Shown: positions 25,600 through 37,162 of the stretch, piece by piece
How the letters are laid out: each line of letters begins with the position of its first letter
Position numbering within the stretch: position 1 is the stretch's first letter
Source of the DNA: Epiperipatus broadwayi
Lineage: Eukaryota > Onychophora > Udeonychophora > Euonychophora > Peripatidae
Assembly: GCA_028023455.1 (NCBI GenBank)
Contig: JAQFVV010000020.1
Span: 8,975,092 to 9,039,091, forward strand
Reading direction: 5' to 3'
DNA: 64,000 nt
Made by a program: the position numbers and the translations under genes
Notes under the pieces: generated by a model
Told to the model about the DNA's origin: nothing
Database searches by the model: none
The model's input: only the letters and a program-made list of their open reading frames with translations

Positions 25600-26720
25600 G
25601 TGTACCAATAGTTCAAACAAGCTCTTATTAATTAAAGCTTGTGTAACATGTTTTGAAAAGAAACCTAAAAATTTGTTTTTGAAAAAATTAATGTGACTTG
25701 AAAAAAAGTCATTAACTTTTTCAATCATGATAATGTATGTAAATAAGTCAATTATTTTATATAGCGTGATGTTTTTTATAAACTATAATATTTAAACAGC
25801 ATTAAACTGTTGCACATGCGCTTTGGATTTTAAATATAAAATGAATGAATACTAACACTTCAACCACATGATAAAGTCTTCAACCACATGATAAAGTCTT
25901 GGACTTTATCATGTGGTTGAAGTGTTAGTATTCATTCATTTTATATTTAAAATCCAAAGTGCATGTGCAATAGTTTAATGCTGTTTAAATATTATAATCA
26001 TGATAGGAAAAACTTGCTTTTAATTACTGTATTTTCTGCCACCCTTACTATAGAAAGAGTGATAATTATACAGAATTACTATGAAAATATAATTGAAGGC
26101 AAGACAGTCCAAGTCCATCTACTGTTACTAATTCACAATGGTAGTTTGGATTCACATTGAAGTAAAGGGCCTATTTTTCTGCATTCTACATATCCCATGT
26201 TGTATACTAGATGGCATACCTGAAGTCTAGCAAATTCCAGATTAAATGGAGCTGATTAATGCCAATGGTTACCTAGATATACCTTTCTTGAAAACAACAA
26301 TAAGTCACTTTATTATTTTAGAAGGGGTCAGCTTACCATGAGAATTCATCAGTTTGCTGAAGAATGTTTATGCATATACTGCTTTAGCTGCAGAGAAGCA
26401 CAGCTAAAGGTTCTGATCTGCATCTTATATATAAAGTACAGCTGTTGAGTTATTTTAAAGAATTTCTTTAGTGCAAATGACAATTGTAAATTTTAAAATT
26501 ACATTTTTTTTAACTAAATAACTTTATTCAACTAAAATTGTGATGCATTTCCAGTATATTTTAAAAACAAAAATGTAAACTCCAAAAATCTTTCTACATT
26601 AGAGAACAAACAAGAACTTTCTGCAGTATTTTGAAGATTTTTACAATTAATTAGGAATAACCTGAAAAAAATAAAAGCTTTGATGAAAGACTGTCAAAGG
26701 AGTTAATATTTTTAAAAACT
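25600..26720. repeat. Diverged duplication, copy 1
   Basis: Matches 28830-29640 in the same orientation over about 0.8 kb, excluding the insertion at 25733-26005. Shared landmarks include aattaaagcttgt, 'acttattttaattaccgta' (with mismatches), 'gtttggattcacat' and 'actttattcaac'. The content is unknown and no protein is supported. The two copies flank the Z1 array. Confidence 0.7.
25733..26005. mobile_element. Fold-back element inserted in duplication copy 1, with 10-bp duplication
   Basis: The arms of about 97 bp (about 25792-25895 and 25902-26000) differ at about two positions, and the left arm carries an extra 24-bp tandem copy of its tip. aatcatgata occurs at 25723-25732 and again at 25996-26005. 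The homologous site in the other duplication copy (about 28920-28945) runs straight through without it, so the boundaries are supported by an empty site. Confidence 0.8.
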
Positions 26721-26941
26721 TTTACTTACCATTAAAATATGAGGTTAATTAATAGCTTTAATTTATATTATATATATATTGAGACAGTTATGTGTCTCAT
26801 GACATAAAACAACATAGTAGTGTATGTGCATATATATATATGTTCAAAAGATGGCGCTTTACCAAAACCACCGAACAAGTGTAAAATTTGTTTACATAAA
26901 CGAAAAAAGAGTCAGAATTAACTACCTCTTTCATTTGCTCA

Positions 26942-26988
26942 CCCCCAGATCAGCTGATTTCAAGCTGGTTTGCTCTCCTCAGTGAGGG
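26942..26988 (-). ncRNA. Type I hammerhead ribozyme, Z1 unit 1
   Basis: Read on the minus strand: helix I strand CCCTCA, core CTGAGGA, helix II GAGC-AAACCA-GCTT, GAA, helix III ATCAGCTGAT (three pairs and a four-base loop), cleavage base C (complement of 26948), and helix I strand TGGGGG. Helix I has six pairs, one of them G-U. The 10.1-11.1 pair is G-U where most hammerheads have G-C, which may slow it. Predicted cleavage is between the complements of 26948 and 26947. Confidence 0.9.
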
Positions 26989-27355
26989 ATAGAGTATAGA
27001 AACTAGATCTAAACACTGACTCTCAAGTGTTTATGCAAAACGTTTCTATCAGATTGCAAGCGTGAATTTTTCAGACCGGTAAAGTCTTCAAACTCAGCCC
27101 AGCAAGCCAGATATTTATATGGGTCTGATCTCAGTTCAGTATCACCATATAATCAAAGTCTCTGCAATATATATCATTGCAAGAAAACTTTAAAGGTACA
27201 TTTATGAAAAACAAAAACAAGTTACTCACGTAACCTGCTATCACTTGTTATTTATGTTCAAAAGATGGCGCTTTACCAAAACCACCGAACAAGTGTAAAA
27301 TTTGTTTACATAAACGAAAAAAGAGTCAGAATTAACTACCTCTTTCATTTGCTCA

Positions 27356-27402
27356 CCCCCAGATCAGCTGATTTCAAGCTGGTTTGCTCTCCTCAGTGAG
27401 GG
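27356..27402 (-). ncRNA. Type I hammerhead ribozyme, Z1 unit 2
   Basis: Sequence identical to the ribozyme of unit 1, exactly 414 bases downstream. Cleavage in units 1 and 2 would release a 414-nt RNA. Confidence 0.9.
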
Positions 27403-27769
27403 ATAGAGTATAGAAACTAGATCTAAACACTGACTCTCAAGTGTTTATGCAAAACGTTTCTATCAGATTGCAAGCGTGAATTTTTCAGACCGGTAAAGTC
27501 TTCAAACTCAGCCTAGCAAGCCAGATATTTATATGGGTCTGATCTCAGTTCAGTATCACCATATAATCAAAGTCTCTGCAATATATATCATTGCAAGAAA
27601 ACTTTAAAGGTACATTTATGAAAAACAAAAACAAGTTACTCACGTAACCTGCTATCACTTGTTATTTATGTTCAAAAGATGGCGCTTTACCAAAACCACC
27701 GAACAAGTGTAAAATTTGTTTACATAAACGAAAAAAGAGTCAGAATTAACTACCTCTTTCATTTGCTCA

Positions 27770-27816
27770 CCCCCAGATCAGCTGATTTCAAGCTGGTTTG
27801 CTCTCCTCAGTGAGGG
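27770..27816 (-). ncRNA. Type I hammerhead ribozyme, Z1 unit 3
   Basis: Identical to units 1 and 2 at the ribozyme, with the same 414-base spacing. Confidence 0.9.
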
Positions 27817-28385
27817 ATAGAGTATAGAAACTAGATCTAAACACTGACTCTCAAGTGTTTATGCAAAACGTTTCTATCAGATTGCAAGCGTGAATTTTTC
27901 AGACCGGTAAAGTCTTCAAACTCAGCCTAGCAAGCCAGATATTTATATGGGTCTGATCTCAGTTCAGTATCACCATATAATCAAAGTCTCTGCAATATAT
28001 ATCATTGCAAGAAAACTTTAAAGGTACATTTATGAAAAACAAAAACAAGTTACTCACGTAATCTGCTATCACTTGTTATTTATGTTCAGTGGTTTTGGTA
28101 AAGCGTCATCTTTTGAACATAAATAACAAGTGATAGCAGGTTACATGAGTAACTTGTTTTTGTTTTTCATAAATGTACCTTTAAAGTTTTCTTGCAATGA
28201 TATATATTGCAGAGACTTTGATTATATGGTGATACTGAACTGAGATCAGACCCATATAAATATCTGGCTTGCTAGGCTGAGTTTGAAGACTTTACCGGTC
28301 TGAAAAATTCACGCTTGCAATCTGATAGAAATGTTTTGCATATACACTTGAGAGTCAGTGTTTAGATCTAGTTTCTATACTCTAT

Positions 28386-28432
28386 CCCTCACTGAGGAGA
28401 GCAAACCAGCTTGAAATCAGCTGATCTGGGGG
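28386..28432 (+). ncRNA. Type I hammerhead ribozyme, Z1 inverted unit
   Basis: Plus-strand version in the inverted unit: helix I 28386-28391 with 28427-28432, core 28392-28398, helix II 28399-28402 with 28409-28412, GAA 28413-28415, helix III 28416-28418 with 28423-28425, cleavage base 28426. All ribozyme positions are the same as in the direct units. Confidence 0.9.
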
Positions 28433-28829
28433 TGAGCAAATGAAAGAGGTAGTTAATTCTGACTCTTTTTTCGTTTATGTAAACAAATTTTACACTTGTT
28501 CGGTGGTTTTGGTAAAGCGCCATCTTTTGAACATAAATAACAAGTGATAGCAGGTTACGTGAGTAACTTGTTTTTGTTTTTCATATATATATATAAAGTT
28601 GAAAAAAATAGAAATAAACACTGTCAAATTATTTTTGTAGATTTATTCTATATTACACTAAAATAACAGTTAAGGATCAAATAATTTTAAATTTAAATTA
28701 TTATTTTTTTATAAATTAAAGATTTAAACAAGTCTGATTAATATTTTATTAATTCTGATTTTGAAAACATATTTTTGTGTTACAATAGATATACTGGTAA
28801 TTATAAAATTACACTATCTATTTTAATTA

Positions 28830-29640
28830 GCAAATCTTTTTTAATTAAAGCTTGTATAACATAATTTGATAAAAATGCTACAAAATTGTTTAATAGTTGA
28901 ATTGAAAAAGAGACATTAACTTTTTTTCAAACAAAACAAGAAAACTTATTTTAATTACCGTATTTTTTCCCGCCCAAACTATAAAAGGGTTAAAAAAATT
29001 AGGATGAATTTTAGTTTTTATAAAAAAGTTAGGGTGACAACATAACTTCTATAAAGTTATAACTAAAGGCAGGAGAATGTGAGTCCAGCTTCTGCTACTA
29101 ATTCACTATGTAGAGTTTGGATTCACATGAAAGTAAAGCGTGTTTTCTGAGGTTCATTAGCTTGTATGTATGTGTCTATTAGACAACATAGAAATTGAAA
29201 GCAGCTGACTTTAGGCCAGCAGTTAGTTACCTGGATTACATATTTTCTGATGGTGACAAGAAGTCAGTTTACTGGTTAAAAAGGACCAGCTTACTCAGAG
29301 AGTCCATCAGCTTGCTAAAGAATTAGTTTATATGTAAACTTTTATCTGTATGCAGAAGGGCACAAATAGGATTACCACATTATATATATATAATACTGCT
29401 GGTAAATTAGTTTAAATAATTTCTTTTTTAAAAATAACAGTTGTAATTATTACATTACAATTTTTTTTAAACGTAAAGAACTTTATTCAACAAAATATAA
29501 GATACATTTTCAATTTTATTTTAAAAAGAGAAAGTAAATTCCAAAACTCTTTTTAGATTAGGGAACAAAAAAAATTTTCTGGAGTATTTTTATAAAGAGA
29601 CTTTATAATTATTAATCAAGAGTGATATGTTATTCCTTTT
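28830..29640. repeat. Diverged duplication, copy 2
   Basis: Direct counterpart of 25600-26720, lacking the fold-back insertion. Divergence is considerable, with many indels. It is of unknown nature. The 63-codon plus frame at 29627-29818 is low-complexity sequence and not a supported gene. Confidence 0.7.
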
Positions 29641-29879
29641 TAAAAAAAAAAAAAGAGAGAGAACTTATATGAATTCAGGACAACAAAGGATTAATTTTTT
29701 AAAAATAAAAAAGCAAAACTTTTTTTTTGTTTACCATTGGATAATGAATAAATTAATAATTGGCTTATATTTTTTTTTTATATATCCACATGTATGTGTA
29801 CTTTTACGATGGAATTAATTGTGAAAAATATATTTTTAATAATTTTATTATTTTGACAAATTAAAATATATGATATAAA

Positions 29880-30347
29880 CATCAGGGTGCACACACCAAT
29901 ATATGTTAAGTCAGTCATTAATTATATATTATAAAAAATAAATGTCATTTATAGGTTTATAACAATTCAAATATGTTCGTAAATTATTATACTGCACATC
30001 TATGTGCTAATATATGTATGCATTTTATGCTTTTATATTGAATTAATTGTGTATTAAGAAAATATAATGTAGGTTATTAGTTTTTTTATAAATGCCTATG
30101 TGTGCACACGTGTCTAGGGACACACACATATGCTAAATCAATCATTATTTATGTGTCATTAAAATGTGATAACTTGTTTTTTGTATTATATGACAATTAC
30201 AATATGTTACAGCATATCTGTGTGCTTACATGGATGTGTGTCAGGTAGATGCCTATAAGTTAAAATTAATCATATTTTTTTTATTAATATATGATAATTC
30301 AATACGTTTATAAATTATTTACTACATGTCTGTGTGCTGATATATAT
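29880..30347. repeat. Degenerate tandem repeat, three units
   Basis: Three loosely similar units (about 29884-30113, 30115-30240, 30241-30347) share an order of 'gtgcacacac', an 'aa(a/g)tca.tcatta' block, 'acaattcaaatatgtt'-like text and 'cat.tctgtgtgct'. The units are strongly diverged. No coding content. Confidence 0.55.
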
Positions 30348-32505
30348 TGTAATGATCTGGAGAAAGGAGACTTAACGTAATCTGCACTACGGGCGCCATC
30401 TAGGCATTTGAACCTAGAAGAATTTATAAAGTAGGCAGATACGTCAGTCAAAAAAAAAAAATTTTTTTTTTTTTAAATTTTGATTCCGGTCGTTAGCCCA
30501 TGTCACTAGCTCAGTGGAATAGCAGAGATTTAATAATATAGTCTAAGAGTATATATAAAAAAAGAATAAAATAAGCCACTGCCAGTAATTAGCATACAAA
30601 CATTTATTTATGCACATATATATAAGTTTTAAAATTATTTTAGTATTAGTTTTACATTTCAAAATTTAACCTACATTTTTTAACTTTGATTTTTGACTTT
30701 AATTTACATTTAATTACTATTATATTCTAATTTTACATTTTAATTAAGTTCGCACAGATGGGATTATAAAAGCTTGTTTTAAGATGTTGCTATAGATTGG
30801 TTACATAGATTACACGGTTAAAAACATTTCAAAAGAAACATAAACGATCAAAATACAAAATTATTGACTACTGACAATTGCGGAGGGAAATTTATATGTA
30901 ACCCAATAGTATTCACCATAAGATATTTGCATTGTCACCAATAACTTAAAAGACATCCGAATAAATACATTTTAGATACTCACCATAAGGTATCATTATT
31001 TATCGAATGTCTATATATTTTGATCAAATATGAAAACCCAAAACATACTTAACCGATAACCAATCCATGCAAGCGTCTATAAACAACTTAAATTTAATGC
31101 ATTTTTATTTAGGGTCAAGTATGAATAGACCACATAGATTTGCTTTTGAAAATAAACATTCTATCCCTATTTAACCTTAGGTTAAAATTCGTAGTCAAAC
31201 CGGCATCAATTCATCTGATATATCGATGTATTCAATGTAATAAAATACGGCAGCACAAAAAGATTAAGAAAAGACATTGACTCTCAATCAGATAGGAATA
31301 TTACATCTATCTAACGAGAAGAACAATAAAAAAAAACTCCATAGAAAGGAACTGCGTTCTCCGTCTTATAATTCCTTCCATAGGCAAATGGAAGTGTGCA
31401 GCGAATGAAGCGATTCTGCCCATAGCGAATCAATATTACATCTACTAATCACACCAATATATCCAATCCATTGACCCAATCTAACAACGACACAAATAAC
31501 CTAAGATTATCTTTCCCTAATATAACTTTACAAATCTATACAGCCATTCATGCCCGACTTAAGTTTAACATTGATATATTTTAATTTATCGGAAAACAGA
31601 AATCATAAATAAACTTAAAGAACAAAATTAAATAAATGGAAATGATTTTACACAAATAAATAAAAAATACATCAAATAACATTTTAACTACTTTAGTCAG
31701 ATAGGAAACTAATGCAATTATTTTAAATACGAAAAGTTTTTAATTTAATGTTCATTAATTGTAAAGTTCTTACAGTTTTAAACAGTTCATCTTTATCAGT
31801 CGTTTGTAAGTTTGAACGGGAATTCCCACGCCATCCTCAAAAGATTGGTATCCATTTAGCCATTGTTTTATTTATTCATTCGGAGGTTTTTTAGTTCAAT
31901 TGGTCCTCAATGTAGGAAACGATAGTTCATTTCTCTTTTCTTTAACAGCTGAAAGAATTGACCGTGCGTCTGTCAATTCCTTCACCTCAACTCCGTACTA
32001 ATAATTCACTGACTAATAATTTCCAAATTTGTCCTTTTTATATTAATGTGAAGGATTAAATTTACATTACGTCATCGATGCGATGATCCTTTTCGTTGAG
32101 GTCCGATTTTCCAATGGATTTATTTCATTTGCTAAAAGTTTCTATTGTTTTCATATCTAACCGATGTTTTTACATTTAAATGTCCAATGCTGGTTTACAT
32201 TTGACTAATTAAATTTATCATTTCCATTTCTGATTAATTAACCTGTTTTCCAAATCAAATATATATTTTTAATCACTAAATCTTTTTAAGTTTTTGTTTT
32301 TTAAAATACCTTTTCTATTTTTAATACAGTTTTATTTTAATAATTTTTTTAATCTGTGCGATTTAATATATATGAGTTTAAGATGATATTTAGTTTCAAT
32401 TTTTAATTCTTAAAGAAACTTTTTAAATGCGAACTTTTTAATTTACTTTCATGTTTAATAAATATATAAAAAAAAACAATGTAATGAACGTCTGTGCTCG
32501 TTACA
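30348..32505 (+). mobile_element. Solo-LTR-like segment, 2158 bp, TG...CA ends
   Basis: Starts TGTAATGA and ends TCGTTACA (terminal TG/CA with a short inverted match), with the 4-bp flank atat on both sides (30344-30347 and 32506-32509). A TATA-like ctttttatattaa at about 32033 sits four-fifths of the way along, which fits plus orientation with a long U3. I find no coding region and no second copy in this window, so 'solo LTR' is inferred from the ends and size. Local GC is higher than in flanking DNA. Confidence 0.55.
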
Positions 32506-32519
32506 ATATATATATATAT

Positions 32520-34860
32520 TGTAATGGTAAGACTTGTCCCTCCACGTAACAAAATCTAGAACATGGGCAAAATACACTAAAACTGATCGAATCCGGATGC
32601 TGGGATCCAGAATCTGACCAACATTCAATCCTTTCACCTCTGCTCAATGATCTAATACCCTATGGATGACATTTTTCAATGTACAGAGACATTCAATTTA
32701 ACCTCGGTCTGGCAGTCACTCAGCATAAAACAAAAGACTCATAAATTAACTAATTGAGCACTGATTTGGTCAGATATACACACACAAGACAAAGTGGTTA
32801 ATTAAAATATCAATGATTGATTATGAAATTTAATAGAATAATCTACCTATAGTTATAATGATGTATGTGCAATTAAATCAAGAGTTGTGCCCTAGTTCTA
32901 AAAGTGTGCTTTAACCCAAACTAAGTGGATACGTGTGACCTCCACCATCAACTCATCAATAATCATGCAGCAAGCAGATAATTGTGCATTGCATACTTTG
33001 TAAGGACACATCTTCAACTTATACATATATAACACAAATACTTAAATTATATTATTGTGCCTTAAAATTAGATAGCGTCTATTTGCATATCTATACAATC
33101 CAGTTCTCAAATTTAGTATTTCAAATATACTATTTAGGGACTAAATTAATTAGTAACCTAGTTTAATATTATCACCTGCATCTCAACATATATAAATCTA
33201 AAAAGGACAAAGCATATTTGATGGATAATTACAAGTAAAACATTAAAATATGCTTTGAGAATATCTCTGTGTCTAGTTCCTATGATGTACGAGTTAGATA
33301 TATAAATAGTATAATTCATAACTAGAATTAAGTAAACTGCAATCTTAACTAGATAATGACTGGTTATTAGAATATTAATACCCAAAACTTAATCAGTAAA
33401 ATAATAATATGATCTTGAAACAGCGAGTGAGAAAGAAAAATAATAATTCAATTATTTAATATTTATTATAGCGAAGATTTGAAATTATCTTCACAGATTG
33501 ATAAACTAAAATTATATTTATAAATACTTCTGGTTTCGAATCATTTGGCATATCAAATACATATAATATTAAAATGATAAAATCATACAATAAATCGAAT
33601 AGATTTAGAAATAGGCATAAAAGACTGCAGAAAATTATAAATTTAAACTAGATTATTAGAATTTTACGTTTTAAAAAAAAATTCGAGTTTTACATTTTAA
33701 AAGAGAATTCCAGTTTTACAATCAGGCAAGATCTAGCATTTAACAGTCTTCTTTTTAGTTTTTAGTAAACGTGTTTGGGAAAGGCAAATTTAATAAATAG
33801 TGAGCTTTTAAAAGAAAGAATTGAAAGTCACAGTTTATAAACAGAGCTCTGAAAGAAAATTTACCATTCAGTTGTTTTCATTGCAGTTAATTCTGGAACC
33901 CTTGGGAGGATATTAAGTTGACACTTTTGATGATGATTTAAAGTTAATAGAGATTTTCTATGGGCTGCTTTGCTGGTGTATTGCATTAGGTTTTATTGGA
34001 CCAAAGTTCTTCTCCATCCCTGGTCAAGGAGAGGGGTGAGTTATTGCCATTCTACTTGACTATTTTGAAGATAAAATGGGCATAGGTTCTGCTTACAACT
34101 CACTTATTATATAAATGATCGATCCTGGGAAACAAAACTTTTAGTATTTATACTTTTCAAACGCTGATCACCTGTTAATTTATACGAGCTTGTCCATAGC
34201 TGAAAAGTTCATTTATTTATTTTAGCAAAACATATTTAATAGCTACAACTAGTAAAAAAAACCCATTTATTTATTTTAAAAAAACATTTTTAATTATGAC
34301 AACTAATTGAGATTTTGGTTTTTCTGCGTATTTTGTTATTAACATTTTATATTTACAAAATCAAGTCCACACTATTTTAGGACCAATGCGTGACCTATAT
34401 CGAAATTGTTTACAAAAATCAAATGTTATTTAGACAAAGTTACTTTTATAATTAGTGAAAAACAAATTTTATGATCGTATATGCAGAATAACAACAGAAA
34501 TGGATTATACATATGTGATTTCAATAATACAATAAAATTGGCTAAATAATTTAAACATTATTTCTTAAAGTAGAAATATTTATAAAATGTATACATATCT
34601 GTAATATATACCAATAACATAACAATAATTTAAACTAAAATATTTCTTAAATTAGAAATACTTATAAAATTGATACATATCTGTAATATATATGTATATT
34701 ATTAACTTACAGACTTATCATTCACATATACATGTGATTCTGCATATATAGTAATTAATGCTATTGAAATGGGTACTCTGAGAGGGTTTAATCCTGGCAT
34801 GTAGATAGATATGTGGGTAAAATAAATGAAATGGGCAGATGGATGAAACTGACCATTTCA
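32520..34860 (-). repeat. 3' LTR (2341 bp)
   Basis: Collinear with 39354-42329 over its full length, apart from lacking the segment equivalent to 39722-40365. The two LTRs differ at scattered sites (a few per cent by eye), so the insertion is not recent. The short frames at 32984-33166 and 40462-40644 are the same LTR segment in both copies and not a gene. Confidence 0.9.
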
Positions 34861-35153
34861 TATCTCCAAACTTATTTAAAAAAAATAAAAAAATGCCTTT
34901 ACTTAATCTGAATTAGTAATGATCAATGGTCAGATCTTGGTTTCCGTCCAAACGACTAAATTTTAAAAATTCTACTCCTGTCATAACATATCTCATGCCT
35001 TGCTTAGCTACTACTCTCAAATGCCCCACCATAATGAAAACTTATATAAAAAATATGAAAAAAATACTTCTACTTAAACTAATTTGATAATACAAATTTA
35101 TAAAAAAAAAATCTATATTTCTAAAGTGATACAAAAAAAAACAAATTATATCA

Positions 35154-35233
35154 AACTAATCCATCCTGGGGGTTTACTAAGAACATATCCATCTTTATAT
35201 TTGTTTTTAGTAAACCCCCAGGATGGATTAGTT
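35154..35233. repeat. Perfect 26-bp inverted repeat between gag and 3' LTR
   Basis: Arms 35154-35179 and 35208-35233 are exact reverse complements (aactaatccatcctgggg...) with a 28-nt loop. In element sense it lies downstream of the gag stop, so it could form a strong stem in the 3' untranslated RNA. No T run follows, and its function is unknown. Confidence 0.9.
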
Positions 35234-35275
35234 ATATATACAAGGGGAAAGGTAGGGGTTTGATCCATGTACATC

Positions 35276-37162
35276 TTATATTTTCTTAGTAGGATCAGGG
35301 GGTTGATTGCTATCTGGCTCTGGTGATATAAAATCAAAAAATCCTTGGAAGTCATTGTGTTCTGACATCCAACTATATTCACTCTCGTTTGGCCCAAATT
35401 TCTCCTCGATCAACTGCCACTTTCTGGCACTTTGATGGCTCGATTTTGTAAACCTTTTTGAGAGGCTCTTTAGCAAATTGGGTATAATCGATTGTTGTCA
35501 ATAATTCAGCCATCTTTTCGATGGCTTTAGCCTGACACCAGGGGCATGTTTTGCTGTATAGCCAAAATTATTTGGGCATCGGTGAATGTAAAGGCAGATA
35601 AGAAATGCAGCATTGACACCTGCCTTATAAAAAATTGGGTATGCGTCTCCTTGGGGATAGATCCATAATTTTCCCACAAGACTGCATAATAAATACCATT
35701 CTGCCTTTCCATACTCCAGAAGCTTTTAGTCAAGGAGGCTTGGCAATTCTCAAATGTAGACGGATTTGCTGTCAAAAAGTCCCACCAAGATTTAGCATAA
35801 CCCTGTAGATAATGCACAGCCAATGCTATTTGATCTGATGCCCTCACCCACTGAAAATGAAAACTCCCGCAACCTCTCCAGATGGGCTTTTGGACTTTCC
35901 CCCCCACTTCAGCCTTGAACATCCTCACTTGGATAAACTTAGAAATCTGCAATAGGGTGTTTACCTCAGATATATGGGGTATCTCCACTGGCACATCCCC
36001 TACTGTTCTGTCTATACCACAGTGGCTGGACCCCACTTTTCTATCCTCTGTCTTCCATACAACAATAATTTTTGGTGTCTGGTATTTCATATCATAAGCC
36101 ATGACCCTCTCTGTAGCTGTATTTTGAGGACCCAGAGATCCATTGACATTTCCAGTCTCCCCAACCTTAGGTAATGTAGCTTTTATAGCCCTTAGCTCTT
36201 TAGACCTACTCATTTCTATCTCACTACTCAGGTCATCCCTATCCTTTGGGCTAACCAAGGTCCCCAAGGATGTCTGCATCTGTCTCATTGGAGGGTTAAT
36301 ATAGCCTTGGCAAGCTGGTTTCAGTATTATAGGGGTTTAAACATGAGTGAGATTTTCTTTGAGTTCATGCAGGCTATCCAGACTATCACCTTGCATACTC
36401 TGCAATTCCTTTATAGTCTCTCCCTGTACCCTCAGCTCTTCTTTGGCAGTGGTTAGTTTCATTTCCCATTTGCTTTTAATTTCTTCTACCACTACCCTTA
36501 ATGAATCTTTCTGGGTCTCAAGCATCTTCCTAGTTATCTCGTGTTCACATCCTAATTTTTGGATAGCTCAACCCATTTCTTCCTTATGAGATTCTAAGAG
36601 CCCGGTAACTTCTGCCTTTATAGTTTTAAAATTTTGCCTACAATCTATCCTCAACCCCTCTAAACTTTCTTGCAACCTCTCTTCTATTTCTTTATTCCTG
36701 GTCTCCAGATTTTCATGGAGTTTTACCATATCCTGATGGCTCTCTTCTGAACTCCTTTGAAATATTGCTTCCAGACTTGTTATTTTCCTGGCACATGGTT
36801 TTTAGATTTTGTTTATTTCTCTCTTCTGCCTTCCTTGACATTTCTTTCATCCACTCTTGCAGTTGGGAGAGAAAGCCTACATCCATGTCGGGTTATACAT
36901 TCATGGCTGGTTGTACCATGGAAGGGTTTTTAAAATATACAGAGCTTTCCATGTAGCCCTCCTTTTGATCTTGCTCAAGCCTTACTTTCTCTTCTCTTTG
37001 CCCCTCTGGTCCATGCTCACCACTAGATTGATGTTCCAGTGCTGGTCCCTCTACTACCCTACTATCCCCAACTGTACTCTCCTCATACAGCATTTCCCCA
37101 GATTCTTCGGAGATAGCGGAGCTTCTCCTTTGCTCCTCCACACTGTTGGTCAGCCCTTCCAC
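35276..37162 (-). pseudogene. gag: LTR-retrotransposon Gag, long coiled-coil type, frameshifted
   Basis: In element sense the first 270 bases encode an acidic Glu/Ser/Gly-rich N-terminus (from Met at 37162). Next comes a Lys/Glu/Gln-rich helix-forming region down to about 36337 (for example 'VVEEIKSKWEMKLTTAKEEL'), then a capsid-like part (36288-35527) containing 'ALAVHYLQGYAKSWWDFL', which matches the WW-containing capsid core of Ty3-type Gag ('L.G.A..WW'). The C-terminal part (35513 to 35276) lies in other frames and ends in an Asp/Pro/Asn-rich tail. Frames change at least near 36890, 35525 and 35470, with stops between, so it is not functional. No CCHC knuckle is visible. Such elements mobilise in trans. 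Confidence 0.75.

Larger units (their letters stand above)
26842..28583. mobile_element. Z1 hammerhead retrozyme array: three 414-bp direct units plus inverted 1.2 unit
   Basis: Direct units start at about 26841, 27255 and 27669 (period 414) and differ by about one base each. At 28083 the sequence switches orientation, and 28084-28583 is an inverted copy of 1.2 units with a few more differences. Each unit encodes a type I hammerhead (separate entries). catatatatatat flanks the array at 26829-26841 and 28582-28594. This is a plausible target duplication, but it is low complexity. Animal retrozymes are known as short tandem repeats with hammerheads that yield circular RNAs; the period and ribozyme type here fit that. 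No protein is encoded. Confidence 0.9.

Noticed and set aside
26842-28083. CRISPR-like array
   Set aside because: The repeats are 414 bp, nearly identical throughout, with no spacers, in eukaryotic DNA.
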